Below, in pieces: positions 15,571 to 24,985 of a DNA stretch of 64,000 nt (positions are counted from its first letter, which is position 1; every line of letters begins with the position of its first letter). The DNA lies in assembly GCA_947630725.1 (NCBI GenBank), contig CANRIS010000010.1:1-64000 (forward strand), read 5' to 3'. The stretch is from an uncultured Clostridia bacterium (GTDB lineage: Bacteria > Bacillota > Clostridia > Lachnospirales > CAG-274). The notes beneath the pieces are model-generated. The model made no database searches. It was not told the origin of the DNA and worked only from the letters and a program-made list of their open reading frames with translations. A program made the position numbers and the translations under genes.

Positions 15571-16395
15571 TTGTATTACAGAGCATCAAAATACAGAAGA
15601 GCCGTCAATGAAATTATGCTTCAATGGATCAGGGACGGAGAAATTTCCCCCGAAATGGGCAGGGGCTTTCGGGCTGCCGAAACAAATAAATCTACTTCGG
15701 GAGGCAGAGATCTCATAAGGGGATTCAACAATTATACAAACTTCAAAAATATTGCCGAAAATTCGCCCGATATGCTCAGATCGCCCTACAAAGGCCGCTA
15801 TTTGGTCAAGGGTACGGAGATACGCAATGTTCCGGAAGAAGAGGGAACGCCCAATCCCGAATCGCCCATATCGGACGGCCGTGGGGGCTTTGTTCCCAAC
15901 GGTGGCACTCCCTTGCCGCCCGAGGGAGAACGCAGCAGGCTCAACGCCATAAAGTACGATGGCGTTTTTTCGAGAGAAATAAGGCTTATGCACGATCTTT
16001 ACGGAGATATAAACACTCTTTTGTATCCTATAGTTGCTCAGGTGGTAAACGAGTCGGAATACTCCGGCAGCAATTTATATGATTATGACTTGCCCGAAAG
16101 GGAGGCCGATGGCGGAGGAAATATAAGAGACGATGATCTGAGCCGTGAAAGTCTTGCACGAATGACCGATATGGTGCTTGACAAGGCTGCCGAAAAATAT
16201 GACGGCTTTGATGAGATAATCTGTGACGACAACAGGCTGACGGCAGGCTATTCAAGAAAGAGCCTTCTTAAGGCGGCTATAGAAAGCCTGCTCCTCACGG
16301 AGATATTTTTATCCAGAAGGCCGTTTTATAGGGATACTGCCGAAATATACAGATTTTTTGACGGACGCTATGACGGAATGAATCCTACCTATTGA
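15571..16395 (+). CDS. hypothetical protein, conserved status unknown
   Basis: A 274-residue soluble protein with no recognised family. The first 60 residues are basic and helical (RASKYRRAVNEIMLQWIRDGEISPEMGRG). A proline/glycine-rich linker follows (about 95-125, with PNPESPISDG and PNGGTPLPPEGE), and the C-terminal half is helical and acidic. The likely start is TTG 15571, because GGAAGTGAT (15558-15566), one mismatch from the ideal ribosome site, lies just before it; GTG 15550 would add seven residues. It follows the tail-fibre-like gene by about 100 bases, so the two may work together. Confidence 0.6.
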   Translation: MYYRASKYRRAVNEIMLQWIRDGEISPEMGRGFRAAETNKSTSGGRDLIRGFNNYTNFKNIAENSPDMLRSPYKGRYLVKGTEIRNVPEEEGTPNPESPISDGRGGFVPNGGTPLPPEGERSRLNAIKYDGVFSREIRLMHDLYGDINTLLYPIVAQVVNESEYSGSNLYDYDLPEREADGGGNIRDDDLSRESLARMTDMVLDKAAEKYDGFDEIICDDNRLTAGYSRKSLLKAAIESLLLTEIFLSRRPFYRDTAEIYRFFDGRYDGMNPTY

Positions 16396-16463
16396 TACCG
16401 ATACCAATACTTTTTGATCGGCGGACATATGTAAGGGCAGACACCCTCCAAGATCCGCACACA

Positions 16464-16498
16464 CCCTCTCGCAAAAAATACGAGGGGGATTTTTTTAT
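16464..16498 (+). terminator. terminator before hpf
   Basis: CCCTCTCG (16464-16471) pairs with CGAGGGGG (16481-16488, one wobble) and ATTTTTTT follows. Confidence 0.85.
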
Positions 16499-16567
16499 AA
16501 AAAATATTGCAGGCGGTTTTCAGTCGTAGTAATTGTATATTTTTTACAAAAATATTTTCAAAAAAAG

Positions 16568-16594
16568 AGGAAATTCATCATTATTGCCGAACAT
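16568..16594 (+). promoter_or_regulatory. possible sigma-H-like promoter of hpf
   Basis: AGGAAAT (16568-16574), 13 bases, then CGAAC (16588-16592) resembles the sigma-H form AGGANNT-N14-HGAAT with one base shorter spacing and one -10 mismatch. In Bacillus the homologous gene is under sigma-H and sigma-B. Suggestive only. Confidence 0.3.
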
Positions 16595-16669
16595 AATAAG
16601 TAAGGAGAATATATTTATAAATAAAAGAAATATATACTGCTTCTTAATCTAATGACAGGAGTTGATATT

Positions 16670-17206
16670 ATGCGTTACAAATTTATCGGAAAAAACATAA
16701 CTATTTGGGATTCGATCAAGGAAAAGGTTGAAATAAAGGTAGGCAAGCTCGGAAAGCTTCTGCCCGACGACGCTGTTGTGAATGTTGCCGCATCAAATAC
16801 AAAGGGAACAAACAAAATAGAGATCACAATACCTCTGTACAAAAAAATTCTCAGGGCAGAGGTTTCGGACGCAGATATGTTTGCCGCTGTCGATCTTGTT
16901 GTGGACAAGCTTGAAAGACAGCTCAAAAGATATAAGGGCAGGCTTAAGGACAGAGCAAAAAGAGGCGGAAGCGTTTCGGAAGAATTTGGGCTTTTCAAGG
17001 CTGAGGAGGCATCTGCTGACGAAAGCGCAAAGATTTCAAAGGTTAAATCCTTCCCCATAAAGCCTATGGATCCCGAAGAGGCAGTAATGGAAATGGGACT
17101 TTCGGGTCACACATTCTATATGTTTATCAATTCTTCAACAGGGGACACATGCCTTGTATACAAGAGAGCCGACGGAACCTATGGCCTTATCGAACCTCAG
17201 AAATAA
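16670..17206 (+). CDS. hpf: long-form ribosome hibernation promoting factor
   Basis: A 178-residue HPF of the long type, which pairs two 70S ribosomes into inactive 100S dimers in stationary phase. The N-terminal RNA-binding domain (1-100, MRYKFIGKNITIWDSIKEKV…) and the C-terminal dimerisation domain (from about 125, with HTFYMFINSSTGDTCLVYKRADGTYGLIEP) are joined by a charged linker. ATG 16670 was chosen over 16652 because AGGAG lies 8 bases upstream and it gives the family N-terminus. It stands alone. Confidence 0.95.
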   Translation: MRYKFIGKNITIWDSIKEKVEIKVGKLGKLLPDDAVVNVAASNTKGTNKIEITIPLYKKILRAEVSDADMFAAVDLVVDKLERQLKRYKGRLKDRAKRGGSVSEEFGLFKAEEASADESAKISKVKSFPIKPMDPEEAVMEMGLSGHTFYMFINSSTGDTCLVYKRADGTYGLIEPQK

Positions 17207-17298
17207 TATATTAACATATATCCCGAAGAAAAAATCGCATTTTTTGGATAATCTTCGGAGAAGCTTTGACTGATATTTAAAATAAAAAAACAAATCAA

Positions 17299-17340
17299 AA
17301 GGGCGGCCGTCCTGAATACCGGGACGGCTGCCCTTGACTT
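17299..17340. terminator. bidirectional terminator between hpf and purD
   Basis: AAGGGCGGCCGTCC (17299-17312) pairs with GGACGGCTGCCCTT (17322-17335). On the minus strand TTTTGATTTGTTTTTTT follows, which suits the end of the long purD operon; on the plus strand it can end hpf. Confidence 0.85.
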
Positions 17341-17396
17341 TGTCACTGTTTTCGCTGTTTTCGCTGTAAAGTTAAGTGTCCGTAGTGTCCGTATTT

Positions 17397-18656
17397 TTAT
17401 TTTATGCCTATATCGTGGCGGAAATGCTTGTTTTTAAAGTCAATCTTTGCCACTCCGTCATAGGCTTTTTTTATTGCCTCATCGAGAGAAGAACCCGTGG
17501 CGGTCACTCCTATGACTCTTCCTCCGTTTGTGTAGTATTTTCCGTCCTTAAGGACTGTTCCTGCGTGATATACCTTTAAATCGGGCAGGCCTTCGGCATC
17601 GTCTATGCCCTTTATTTCATAGCCCTTTTCGTAGCTTAAGGGATAGCCTCCCGATGCCATTACAACACAGGCTGCTCCGCCGTCATCCCACTGTATATCC
17701 AACTTGTCGAGGGTTCCGTCTGTGCAGGCCTCGAATATCTCCAGAAGATCCGATTTAAGTCTGGGGAGAATGACCTGTGTTTCGGGATCTCCGAAACGGC
17801 AGTTATACTCTATGACCTTTGGGCCGTCCTTAGTAAGCATAAGCCCGAAATATATTATTCCCTTGAACGTCCTGCCCTCTTTGTTGAGAGCTTCAACGGT
17901 AGGTATAAATATTTTCTCCATGGCTTCTTTGGCCTCTTTTTCGCCGTATACTCTGCTGGGAGAAAACGTGCCCATACCGCCCGTATTAAGTCCCTCGTCA
18001 TTGTCGAGGGCTCTTTTGTGATCCTGAGCCGAAACCATCGGCACAACGGTTTTTCCGTCACAGAAAGAAAGTACCGAGACCTCGGGTCCCGTAAGATATT
18101 CTTCGATAACGACCTTTGAGCCGCTTTCGCCGAATCTCTTGTCAACCATCATTTCTCTTATGCCCGAAAGAGCCTTCTCCCGAGTGGGGCATATGAGGAC
18201 TCCCTTTCCCAGAGCGGGGCCATCGGCTTTAAGCACGACAGGGGGAGTGAGGGTTTTTATATATTCCTCGGCTTTTTCTATATTGTCAAAGGTTTCATAG
18301 CCTGCCGTGGGTATGCCGTATTTTTTCATAAGCTCCTTTGCGAATGCCTTTGAGCCTTCTATGGCAGCGGCTTTTTTTGACGGGCCGAAAACACGCAGTC
18401 CCTCGGCCTCAAAAGCGTCTACGATACCCATAATGAGGGGGTCGTCCATACCCACAACGGTAAAGTCGATGTCGTTTTTCTTTGCCCATGCCACAAGAGC
18501 GGGTATGTCGGTAGCCGATATGTTCACACATTCGGCCTCTGCCGATATGCCGCCGTTGCCCGGAGCGCAGTACAGCTTGCTTATTTTTTCAGATTCAAGG
18601 AGCTTATGAACGATTGCGTGTTCTCTTCCTCCGCTTCCTACAACCAAAACTTTCAC
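17397..18656 (-). CDS. purD: phosphoribosylamine-glycine ligase
   Basis: A 419-residue ATP-grasp enzyme joining phosphoribosylamine and glycine to give GAR, the second step of purine synthesis. VVGSGGREHAI at the N-terminus, the ATP-binding LKADGPALGKGV segment and FRHDIGIK at the end are as expected; the length is normal. Start is GTG at 18656, directly after the purN stop, with GGAGGAAGG inside the purN end. It is the last gene of the rel-to-purD run and precedes the terminator at 17299. Confidence 0.97.
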   Translation of the reverse strand: MKVLVVGSGGREHAIVHKLLESEKISKLYCAPGNGGISAEAECVNISATDIPALVAWAKKNDIDFTVVGMDDPLIMGIVDAFEAEGLRVFGPSKKAAAIEGSKAFAKELMKKYGIPTAGYETFDNIEKAEEYIKTLTPPVVLKADGPALGKGVLICPTREKALSGIREMMVDKRFGESGSKVVIEEYLTGPEVSVLSFCDGKTVVPMVSAQDHKRALDNDEGLNTGGMGTFSPSRVYGEKEAKEAMEKIFIPTVEALNKEGRTFKGIIYFGLMLTKDGPKVIEYNCRFGDPETQVILPRLKSDLLEIFEACTDGTLDKLDIQWDDGGAACVVMASGGYPLSYEKGYEIKGIDDAEGLPDLKVYHAGTVLKDGKYYTNGGRVIGVTATGSSLDEAIKKAYDGVAKIDFKNKHFRHDIGIK

Positions 18657-19298
18657 TTAAAACCTTCCTCCTTTTTTTTCGAGTATTCTGACCCTGCTGC
18701 CTTCTATTCTGAGCCTGTTGTCCGCAAAAAGCGCAACCGCCTCGGGAAAGATCTTCCACTCGGCCTCCTCCATGACCCTTTTCTGCAATATTTCGGGAGT
18801 GTCGTCAATTCTGACCTCCACAGCCTTCTGAAGAATTATGGGGCCGTTGTCCACCTTTCCGTCAGCAAAATGCACTGTCGCCCCCGTAAGCTTTACTCCC
18901 TTTTCAAGGACTGCCTCGTGTACATGAAGTCCATAAAAGCCCTTTCCGCAAAACGATGGAATAAGGGCAGGATGTATATTCATAACCATATCGGGAAACG
19001 CCTCTGAAAATACGGGGTCGAGTATCAGCATAAAGCCGCAGAGTACAATAAGATCAACCTGCTTTTCTTTAAGGGCATCTATGAGAGCGAGGGTGTATTC
19101 CCTTCTGTTGTCATAGTCCTTGGGGCTTAGCACAAGGGTGTCGGCTCCGTGCCTTTTCGCTCTTTCGAGGGCATAGGCGTTTTTATTGCTGCTTATGACT
19201 ATTGAAAGGCTGCCGTTTATGCCGCCTGATTCTATTTTATCTATTATTGCCTGAAGATTTGTGCCGCCTCCCGACACAAGAGCGCCTATCTTTATCAC
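18657..19298 (-). CDS. purN: phosphoribosylglycinamide formyltransferase
   Basis: A 213-residue folate-dependent GAR transformylase, using 10-formyltetrahydrofolate to make FGAR. LVSGGGTNLQAIID (phosphate site), NIHPALIPSF and the HVHEAVLEKGVKLTGATVHF segment with catalytic Asn/His/Asp context are seen. Start is GTG 19298, 13 bases after purM. It abuts purD. Confidence 0.96.
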   Translation of the reverse strand: MIKIGALVSGGGTNLQAIIDKIESGGINGSLSIVISSNKNAYALERAKRHGADTLVLSPKDYDNRREYTLALIDALKEKQVDLIVLCGFMLILDPVFSEAFPDMVMNIHPALIPSFCGKGFYGLHVHEAVLEKGVKLTGATVHFADGKVDNGPIILQKAVEVRIDDTPEILQKRVMEEAEWKIFPEAVALFADNRLRIEGSRVRILEKKGGRF

Positions 19299-19311
19299 GC
19301 CGGATCCTCCT

Positions 19312-20337
19312 TTATTCCGAAACGATCTCTACATTTTCGCCCTCGGCGGTGTATCCTATTATATAGGCTGTTTCGCCGTTTTCGGAAAGTATTTCCACAG
19401 CTTTTTGGGCATCGTTTTTGTCTGTGCATATAACCATACCTATGCCCATATTGAATGTGTTGTACATTGACATTCTGTCTATGCCGCCTTTTTTCTCTAT
19501 CATGGTGAATATGGGCGGAATAGGGTAGGAGCCTTCTTTTATGACTGCCTTTATGCCCTTGGGGAGCATTCTCGGAACATTTTCGATAAATCCTCCGCCT
19601 GTGATGTGGCTTATGGCCTTGACCTCGATTTTTGATATAAGATCGAGTACGGGCTTTACATATATTTTTGTGGGCGTGAGCAGAGCCTCTCCGAGAGTGG
19701 CATTAAGCTCGGGGATATATTCATTTATATTGTCCTTGTTGGGCTCCAAAACTTTTCTGACAAGCGAAAAGCCGTTTGAGTGCAGACCCGATGAGGCTAT
19801 GCCTATGAGAGCATCACCCGATTTTACCGAGCTGCCGTCTATAGCCTTCTTTTTGTCCATAATGCCTACCGTAAAGCCTGCGAGATCATATTCGTCCTCG
19901 GGATAAAAGCCCGGCATTTCGGCTGTTTCGCCCCCTATGAGAGAGCAGCCTGCCTCTTTGCAGCCGTCCGATACGCCGCGCACTATTTCGGCGATCTTTT
20001 CGGGGTAGTTTTTTCCGCAGGCAATATAGTCAAGAAAGAACAGGCACTCGGCACCGCTGCACACAACATCGTTCACACACATTGCGACTGCGTCCCTGCC
20101 CACCGTGTCGTGCTTGTCTGCCAGAAAAGCTATTTTAAGCTTTGTGCCTACGCCATCGGTACCCGATACCAGAACAGGTTCTTCCATATTTTTTGCCTTG
20201 GATATGTCAAAAAGTCCTCCGAAACCGCCGAGGTCGGCAAGAACCTCCTTTCTGAAGGTCGATCTTACGCTTTCTTTCATCAGTTCAACCGCTTTGTAGC
20301 CTGCGGTCACGTCAACGCCTGCTTGTTTATAATCCAT
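19312..20337 (-). CDS. purM: phosphoribosylformylglycinamidine cyclo-ligase
   Basis: A 341-residue AIR synthetase that closes the imidazole ring with [44 protein letters not shown] and [16 protein letters not shown] are diagnostic. Normal length. It follows the TPR gene by two bases, so it is almost certainly cotranscribed. purF, purL and purH are not in the window. Confidence 0.97.
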   Translation of the reverse strand: MDYKQAGVDVTAGYKAVELMKESVRSTFRKEVLADLGGFGGLFDISKAKNMEEPVLVSGTDGVGTKLKIAFLADKHDTVGRDAVAMCVNDVVCSGAECLFFLDYIACGKNYPEKIAEIVRGVSDGCKEAGCSLIGGETAEMPGFYPEDEYDLAGFTVGIMDKKKAIDGSSVKSGDALIGIASSGLHSNGFSLVRKVLEPNKDNINEYIPELNATLGEALLTPTKIYVKPVLDLISKIEVKAISHITGGGFIENVPRMLPKGIKAVIKEGSYPIPPIFTMIEKKGGIDRMSMYNTFNMGIGMVICTDKNDAQKAVEILSENGETAYIIGYTAEGENVEIVSE

Positions 20338-20339
20338 AA

Positions 20340-21743
20340 TTATTCCTCCATTAAGCTTTTCAGAAAGCTTTCAGCATAGTTCTGATATTTTTTGTCGGGG
20401 TGAAAGTCCCTCACCTGTGAAAACAGGGTAACCGCCCGGGTCGTATCCTGTCTGTCAAGGGCTATTCTGCCCATATAGAATATAACCGTGTATTTTATCT
20501 CCGAAAGGGGATCCTCTGCATCGGCTGCATTCTGCGAATATGTAAGAGCCCTTTTGAAAAAGCTTTCGGCCTCCTCCGTACGACCCTCGTTATATGCCTT
20601 TATGCCGAGATCCGCCAGCGCATCCGAGGCGTTCTGTATAACATCGTCAATTATTGAATCGTATATATTACGGCTTTCGGGAGAAACGTCCGAAACGTCC
20701 ATACCGTATAACAGACTGCACGCATCTATATAATAAAAGCCGTCGCTGAGCTGTTTTGCCTTGGCTATGTCGGCTTCCTTCCGCGCCGTTTCGGACGAGG
20801 TGACTGTTTTTGCCGCTGCGCCCGAGGCTGTCTCGGAGCCTGCCGTATGCTCCTCATATACGCCGAGACTGTTTTCAAGCTCCGATATTCTTGCGTCTTT
20901 TTCTTCATACATACCGGGCATAATCAGAAAGAAGAAAACCGCCGTGCAGGCTATTATGCCCAGAAGAAAGGCTGCCGCCTCCAAAAACATTGTCGATGAG
21001 AGAAAGCCCTGTTTTTCTATGGGGGTTGACCTTACATCGGTGGGCTTTGGCTTTTTTTCAAGATCTCCCGTTATTTTTACGGGAGGACGGCTCCTGTTGG
21101 GGCAGAGTATGTTGAAATATACGGACGCTCTGGGATTTGCAATATCGGCATAGAGAACGGATTTTGAAAGCTCGAGAGCCTTTATTCTTTCGCCAAGTAT
21201 TATATAACAGAGAGTAAGCAGATTTGTGGCTTTGAGAAGTCCGGGATTAAAGTCGAGGGCGGCTTTAAGCTTTCCCACGGCGGTTTCTACCCGTCTGCGT
21301 ATTTTTTCGGGCTCCTCGGTATAGAGGGGTCTTCCCTTGAGAAATGCCAGAGCCTCATTGTACATTTTGATGCCCATATCCATTTTGTCAAATTCAACGA
21401 TATTATTTTTTATATATTCCAGATATTCAACGGCGGGGTTGCCCGATTTTTTATACATTGTGCTGAATATCCAGTGCTTATAGGCCTCGGCGGATTCTCC
21501 CACAGACATACATACAAGACCGATAAGATTTCTTGCCCTTATGTTGTGTTTGTTGTATACCAAAGCCATATAAAGACTGTCTCTTGCGTTTGAAAGGTCG
21601 GAGTTTTTGGCCTGTTCGAGACCCTTGTTGTAATATCTGTCCGAAATGAGCTTAAGCTTCATGATAAGCGTCGTGCTTGTGCCGCATCTGCCGCATCTTG
21701 AATCATACCTGCCCAGTTCATTTCCGCAGTGTATACATTTCAT
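20340..21743 (-). CDS. membrane protein with zinc ribbon and tetratricopeptide repeats
   Basis: A 467-residue protein without a named family. It opens with a four-cysteine zinc ribbon (CIHC at 3-6, CGRC at 17-20), has helical TPR-like repeats at about 35-210, a basic linker, one membrane helix at 252-276, a short coiled coil (280-300), and a second TPR-like block (about 330-465) outside the membrane. This could be a scaffold joining a cytoplasmic and an outer partner. It sits in a metabolic operon between the small ORF and purM, with two bases to purM. Function unknown. Confidence 0.75.
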   Translation of the reverse strand: MKCIHCGNELGRYDSRCGRCGTSTTLIMKLKLISDRYYNKGLEQAKNSDLSNARDSLYMALVYNKHNIRARNLIGLVCMSVGESAEAYKHWIFSTMYKKSGNPAVEYLEYIKNNIVEFDKMDMGIKMYNEALAFLKGRPLYTEEPEKIRRRVETAVGKLKAALDFNPGLLKATNLLTLCYIILGERIKALELSKSVLYADIANPRASVYFNILCPNRSRPPVKITGDLEKKPKPTDVRSTPIEKQGFLSSTMFLEAAAFLLGIIACTAVFFFLIMPGMYEEKDARISELENSLGVYEEHTAGSETASGAAAKTVTSSETARKEADIAKAKQLSDGFYYIDACSLLYGMDVSDVSPESRNIYDSIIDDVIQNASDALADLGIKAYNEGRTEEAESFFKRALTYSQNAADAEDPLSEIKYTVIFYMGRIALDRQDTTRAVTLFSQVRDFHPDKKYQNYAESFLKSLMEE

Positions 21744-21781
21744 ATACGATCAGTCCTTGTGAAAAATCTGTGTTTTCGGTA

Positions 21782-21910
21782 TCAGTTGTTGTTTAACATT
21801 TCTATAAGATCGAGTATATCCTCGACTTCGCCCGAATCTATGTCCGACTTAATGCTGTCGGCCTCTTGTATGGGTCTGTATTTTTCGATTTCCTTTTTGA
21901 GATCTATCAC
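21782..21910 (-). CDS. small acidic protein between folC and the TPR gene
   Basis: A 42-residue open frame starting at GTG 21910, whose GTGA overlaps the folC stop codon by four bases, and ending at 21782. The sequence is helical and charged (MIDLKKEIEKYRP…VEDILDLIEMLNNN). The four-base overlap is a common sign of translational coupling. The TPR gene starts 38 bases later. No family is recognised; it may be a partner of the adjacent TPR protein. Confidence 0.6.
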   Translation of the reverse strand: MIDLKKEIEKYRPIQEADSIKSDIDSGEVEDILDLIEMLNNN

Positions 21911-23190
21911 TTTTTATCCTCCTTAAGGATCTTTTTTGCCTCTCCGATAAGATACAGAGAGCCTATTATAAAAATAATGCCGTCATCGTAGGACAGAGCC
22001 TTAGAAAGAGCCTCTTTGAGATTTGGACAATATGTTGACGGAATGTCTTCAAGATTGAGATCGGCAGGATCGAACGCCCGTTTTGAGGAGGGCTTTGTGA
22101 GAATGACCCTGTCGGCATTTTCTGAAAGAGTTCTTATGAGCCTTATGGGTTTTTTGTCGGCGAGAACGCCCGTCACAAGGGTTATTTTGCCATATTTTCC
22201 CTTTATGTCCTCCAGATAAGCCGAAAACATTTTTGCGGCATCTATATTGTGGGCTCCATCGGCTATAATGAGGGGTGATTCTGACAGAATCTCCATTCTT
22301 CCCTTTATTTTTGTGTTTTTTATGCCCGTATAAACAGCCTCATCGGATATTTTAAAGCCAAGCTCCCTAAGTGTATATATGCCTCCGAGGACTGCGGCGA
22401 TGTTTGCGGGCTGATAACGGCCGATTGCCGATGTTTCGAGATTCTCATATGAGAGATAGTTGCCCGAATAGTCAAATACGGTGCCTTTAAGGCCAGAGCT
22501 TTTTATATTGAATTTGGGGTGCTTGTCATAGCGCAGGGGAGAGTCGTTTTTCGCTGCCACGAGCCTTATCACGGGATAAATTTCGGGCTGATAGGGATAG
22601 AGTACGCAGGGAACGCCCTCCTTCATTATGCCTGCTTTTTCGAGAGCTATCTGTTCGGGGGTGTCTCCGAGAAATTCGGTATGATCCCTCGCTATTTTTG
22701 TTATTGCCGTGAAAAGGGGCTTTTCCACTGCGTTGGTGGCATCGAGCCTGCCGCCCAGACCCGTTTCAAGAATTATAAAATCGGGCTTTTTTTCGGCAAA
22801 GTATGAAAGGGCGGCGGCTGTCATTATTTCAAAAAATGAAAACCAGCCTTCCGAGTTTTTATAAAATTCTCTTATTTTGTCCCTTACAAGGCTTATTTTT
22901 TCGGCAAAGTCCTCATCGGAAATATATTCTCCGTCAAGGGTTATTCTTTCGTTGTATCTGACAAGATGCGGCGATGTAAAAACTCCTACGCTGTAGCCCT
23001 CGGCTCTGAGAATATTTTCGGTATAGCGGCAGAAAGAGCCTTTTCCGTTTGTGCCTGCCACGTGTATTATATTTTTTTGTTTTTCGGGACTGCCCATAAG
23101 CTTAAGCAGAGCCCTGAAGTCGTCAAGTCCCTTTTTGGAGCCTAAAACGGCGGCGTTTTCGAGATAATTCACTGCTTCGGCATAATTCAA
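21907..23190 (-). CDS. folC: folylpolyglutamate synthase / dihydrofolate synthase
   Basis: A 427-residue Mur-ligase-family enzyme that adds glutamate to folates (and, in many bacteria, to dihydropteroate). HVAGTNGKGSFCRY is the P-loop, GLGGRLDATN and DGAHNIDA are family motifs. Start is TTG 23190, overlapping the aspS stop (TTGA). It supplies polyglutamylated folates, the cofactor of PurN encoded nearby. Confidence 0.95.
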   Translation of the reverse strand: MNYAEAVNYLENAAVLGSKKGLDDFRALLKLMGSPEKQKNIIHVAGTNGKGSFCRYTENILRAEGYSVGVFTSPHLVRYNERITLDGEYISDEDFAEKISLVRDKIREFYKNSEGWFSFFEIMTAAALSYFAEKKPDFIILETGLGGRLDATNAVEKPLFTAITKIARDHTEFLGDTPEQIALEKAGIMKEGVPCVLYPYQPEIYPVIRLVAAKNDSPLRYDKHPKFNIKSSGLKGTVFDYSGNYLSYENLETSAIGRYQPANIAAVLGGIYTLRELGFKISDEAVYTGIKNTKIKGRMEILSESPLIIADGAHNIDAAKMFSAYLEDIKGKYGKITLVTGVLADKKPIRLIRTLSENADRVILTKPSSKRAFDPADLNLEDIPSTYCPNLKEALSKALSYDDGIIFIIGSLYLIGEAKKILKEDKK

Positions 23191-24983
23191 TTTTCATCAT
23201 CCTCTTCTTTTATCAGCGAAAGCCTCAGCTCTTCAAGCTGTTTCGGCTCCACGATGTTGGGTGCGTCCGTCAGCAGACAGGAGGCATCCTTTACTTTTGG
23301 AAAGGCGATAACGTCTCTTATGCTTTCGGCTCCCGACATAAGCATTATAAGTCTGTCAAGACCGAATGCCAGTCCTCCGTGAGGCGGCGCGCCGTATTTG
23401 AACGCATTGAGAAGAAAACCGAATCTTTCGGCTGCGTCCTCCTCGGAAAAACCGAGACATCCAAACATTTTGTTCTGTATATCCCTTGAATATATTCTTA
23501 TGGAGCCGCCGCCAAGCTCGCAGCCGTTGAGAACCATATCATATGCCTTTGCCCTTGCGCTGCCGGGGTCGCTTTCGAGCTTGTCGATATCCTCGTCCAT
23601 AGGAGAGGTGAAGGGGTGGTGCATAGCCACATATCTCTGCTCCTCCTCCGAATATTCAAAAAGAGGAAATTCCGTGACCCAAAGGAACTTGTATTCGTTG
23701 TTGTCAAGGAGGTCAAGCTGCCTTGCGACTTCAAGTCTGAGAGCACCGAGAGCGTCCCATACGACCTTGTTTTTGTCTGCGCAGATGAGTATGAGGTCGC
23801 CTGCGGAGGCTTTTGTATAGTCGGCTATGCTCTTAAGCTTGTCGTCCGTAAAGAATTTTGACAGCGTTGACTTAAAACCTCCGTCCTGTACGTTTATCCA
23901 CGCAAGACCCTTTGCGCCGTAGGTTTTTGCCGTTTCGACAAGCTTGTCTATCTTCTTTCTGGAGAGGCTGCCGCAGCCTTCGGCAACAATGGCTCTTACG
24001 CTGCCGCCCGCTTCTATGGCGTTTCTGAATACGGCAAAGTCGGTGTCGCTCACAAGCTCCGTTATATCCTTAAGCTCCATTCCGAAACGAATGTCGGGTT
24101 TGTCAGAGCCGAAACGATCCATGGCCTCCTGCCATGTCATACGCATAAAAGGCGTCTCGAGGTCGATGTTCTTTATTTCCTTAAAGACCTTTTTTATGAG
24201 CCTTTCGTTGACGTCCATTATGTCCTCGGCCTCTACAAATGAAAGCTCCATATCTATCTGTGTAAATTCGGGCTGTCTGTCTGCTCTTAAGTCCTCGTCT
24301 CTGAAACACTTTGCGATCTGATAGTATTTGTCAAAGCCCGATACCATAAGGAGCTGTTTGAAAAGCTGGGGCGACTGGGGGAGCGCATAGAAATTTCCGG
24401 GGTGAACCCTGCTCGGAACGAGGTAGTCCCTTGCTCCTTCGGGGGTGGACTTTGTGAGCATAGGCGTTTCGATCTCTATAAAGCCTTCGTCCGAAAGAAA
24501 GTTTCTCACGACCTGACAGGTTTTGTGACGCAGCATTATATTCTTGGCCACATTGGGGCGGCGCAGATCAAGATAGCGATATTTGAGCCTCAGCTCCGTG
24601 CTTACGTTTATGCTTTCTTCTATCTGGAAGGGAGGCGTGTCCGACTCGTTGAGTATTCTCAGCTCTGACACGGCAACCTCGATTTTGCCTGTTTTCATTT
24701 TGGTGTTTATGTTGTTTTCGGTTCGCAGGTTTACCGTACCTCTGACAGCGACAACATATTCGCTCTTTATTTCCTTTGTTTTTCTGATTATTTCTTCGGG
24801 GCTGTTTTCATCGACCACAGCCTGAACCACTCCCGTTCTGTCACGGAGAAGTATGAATGTGAAAGGCCCCATTTCTCTTTTTCTCTGTACCCAGCCCATA
24901 AGGGTCACTTCGGAGCCTGCCTTTGTTTCGCTTAACTCTCCGCAGTAGTCTGTTCTTTTAAGTCCCTGCATAAATTCTGCCAT
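23187..24983 (-). CDS. aspS: aspartyl-tRNA synthetase
   Basis: A 598-residue class II synthetase of the bacterial AspRS type. The N-terminal OB-fold (1-110, GWVQRKREMG), motif 2 (FRDEDLRADRQPEFTQ), the GAD insertion (about 290-420) and motif 3 (GGLAFGLDRLIMLMSG) are in order. Whether it charges tRNA-Asn as well cannot be judged. It follows hisS by two bases, the common hisS-aspS pairing, without a T-box between them. Confidence 0.97.
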   Translation of the reverse strand: MAEFMQGLKRTDYCGELSETKAGSEVTLMGWVQRKREMGPFTFILLRDRTGVVQAVVDENSPEEIIRKTKEIKSEYVVAVRGTVNLRTENNINTKMKTGKIEVAVSELRILNESDTPPFQIEESINVSTELRLKYRYLDLRRPNVAKNIMLRHKTCQVVRNFLSDEGFIEIETPMLTKSTPEGARDYLVPSRVHPGNFYALPQSPQLFKQLLMVSGFDKYYQIAKCFRDEDLRADRQPEFTQIDMELSFVEAEDIMDVNERLIKKVFKEIKNIDLETPFMRMTWQEAMDRFGSDKPDIRFGMELKDITELVSDTDFAVFRNAIEAGGSVRAIVAEGCGSLSRKKIDKLVETAKTYGAKGLAWINVQDGGFKSTLSKFFTDDKLKSIADYTKASAGDLILICADKNKVVWDALGALRLEVARQLDLLDNNEYKFLWVTEFPLFEYSEEEQRYVAMHHPFTSPMDEDIDKLESDPGSARAKAYDMVLNGCELGGGSIRIYSRDIQNKMFGCLGFSEEDAAERFGFLLNAFKYGAPPHGGLAFGLDRLIMLMSGAESIRDVIAFPKVKDASCLLTDAPNIVEPKQLEELRLSLIKEEDDEN

Positions 24984-24985
24984 TT

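Noticed and set aside
16396..16651. Possible raiA-type structured RNA before hpf
   Set aside because: Only a terminator and AT-rich sequence are seen; no extended pairing typical of that RNA was found.
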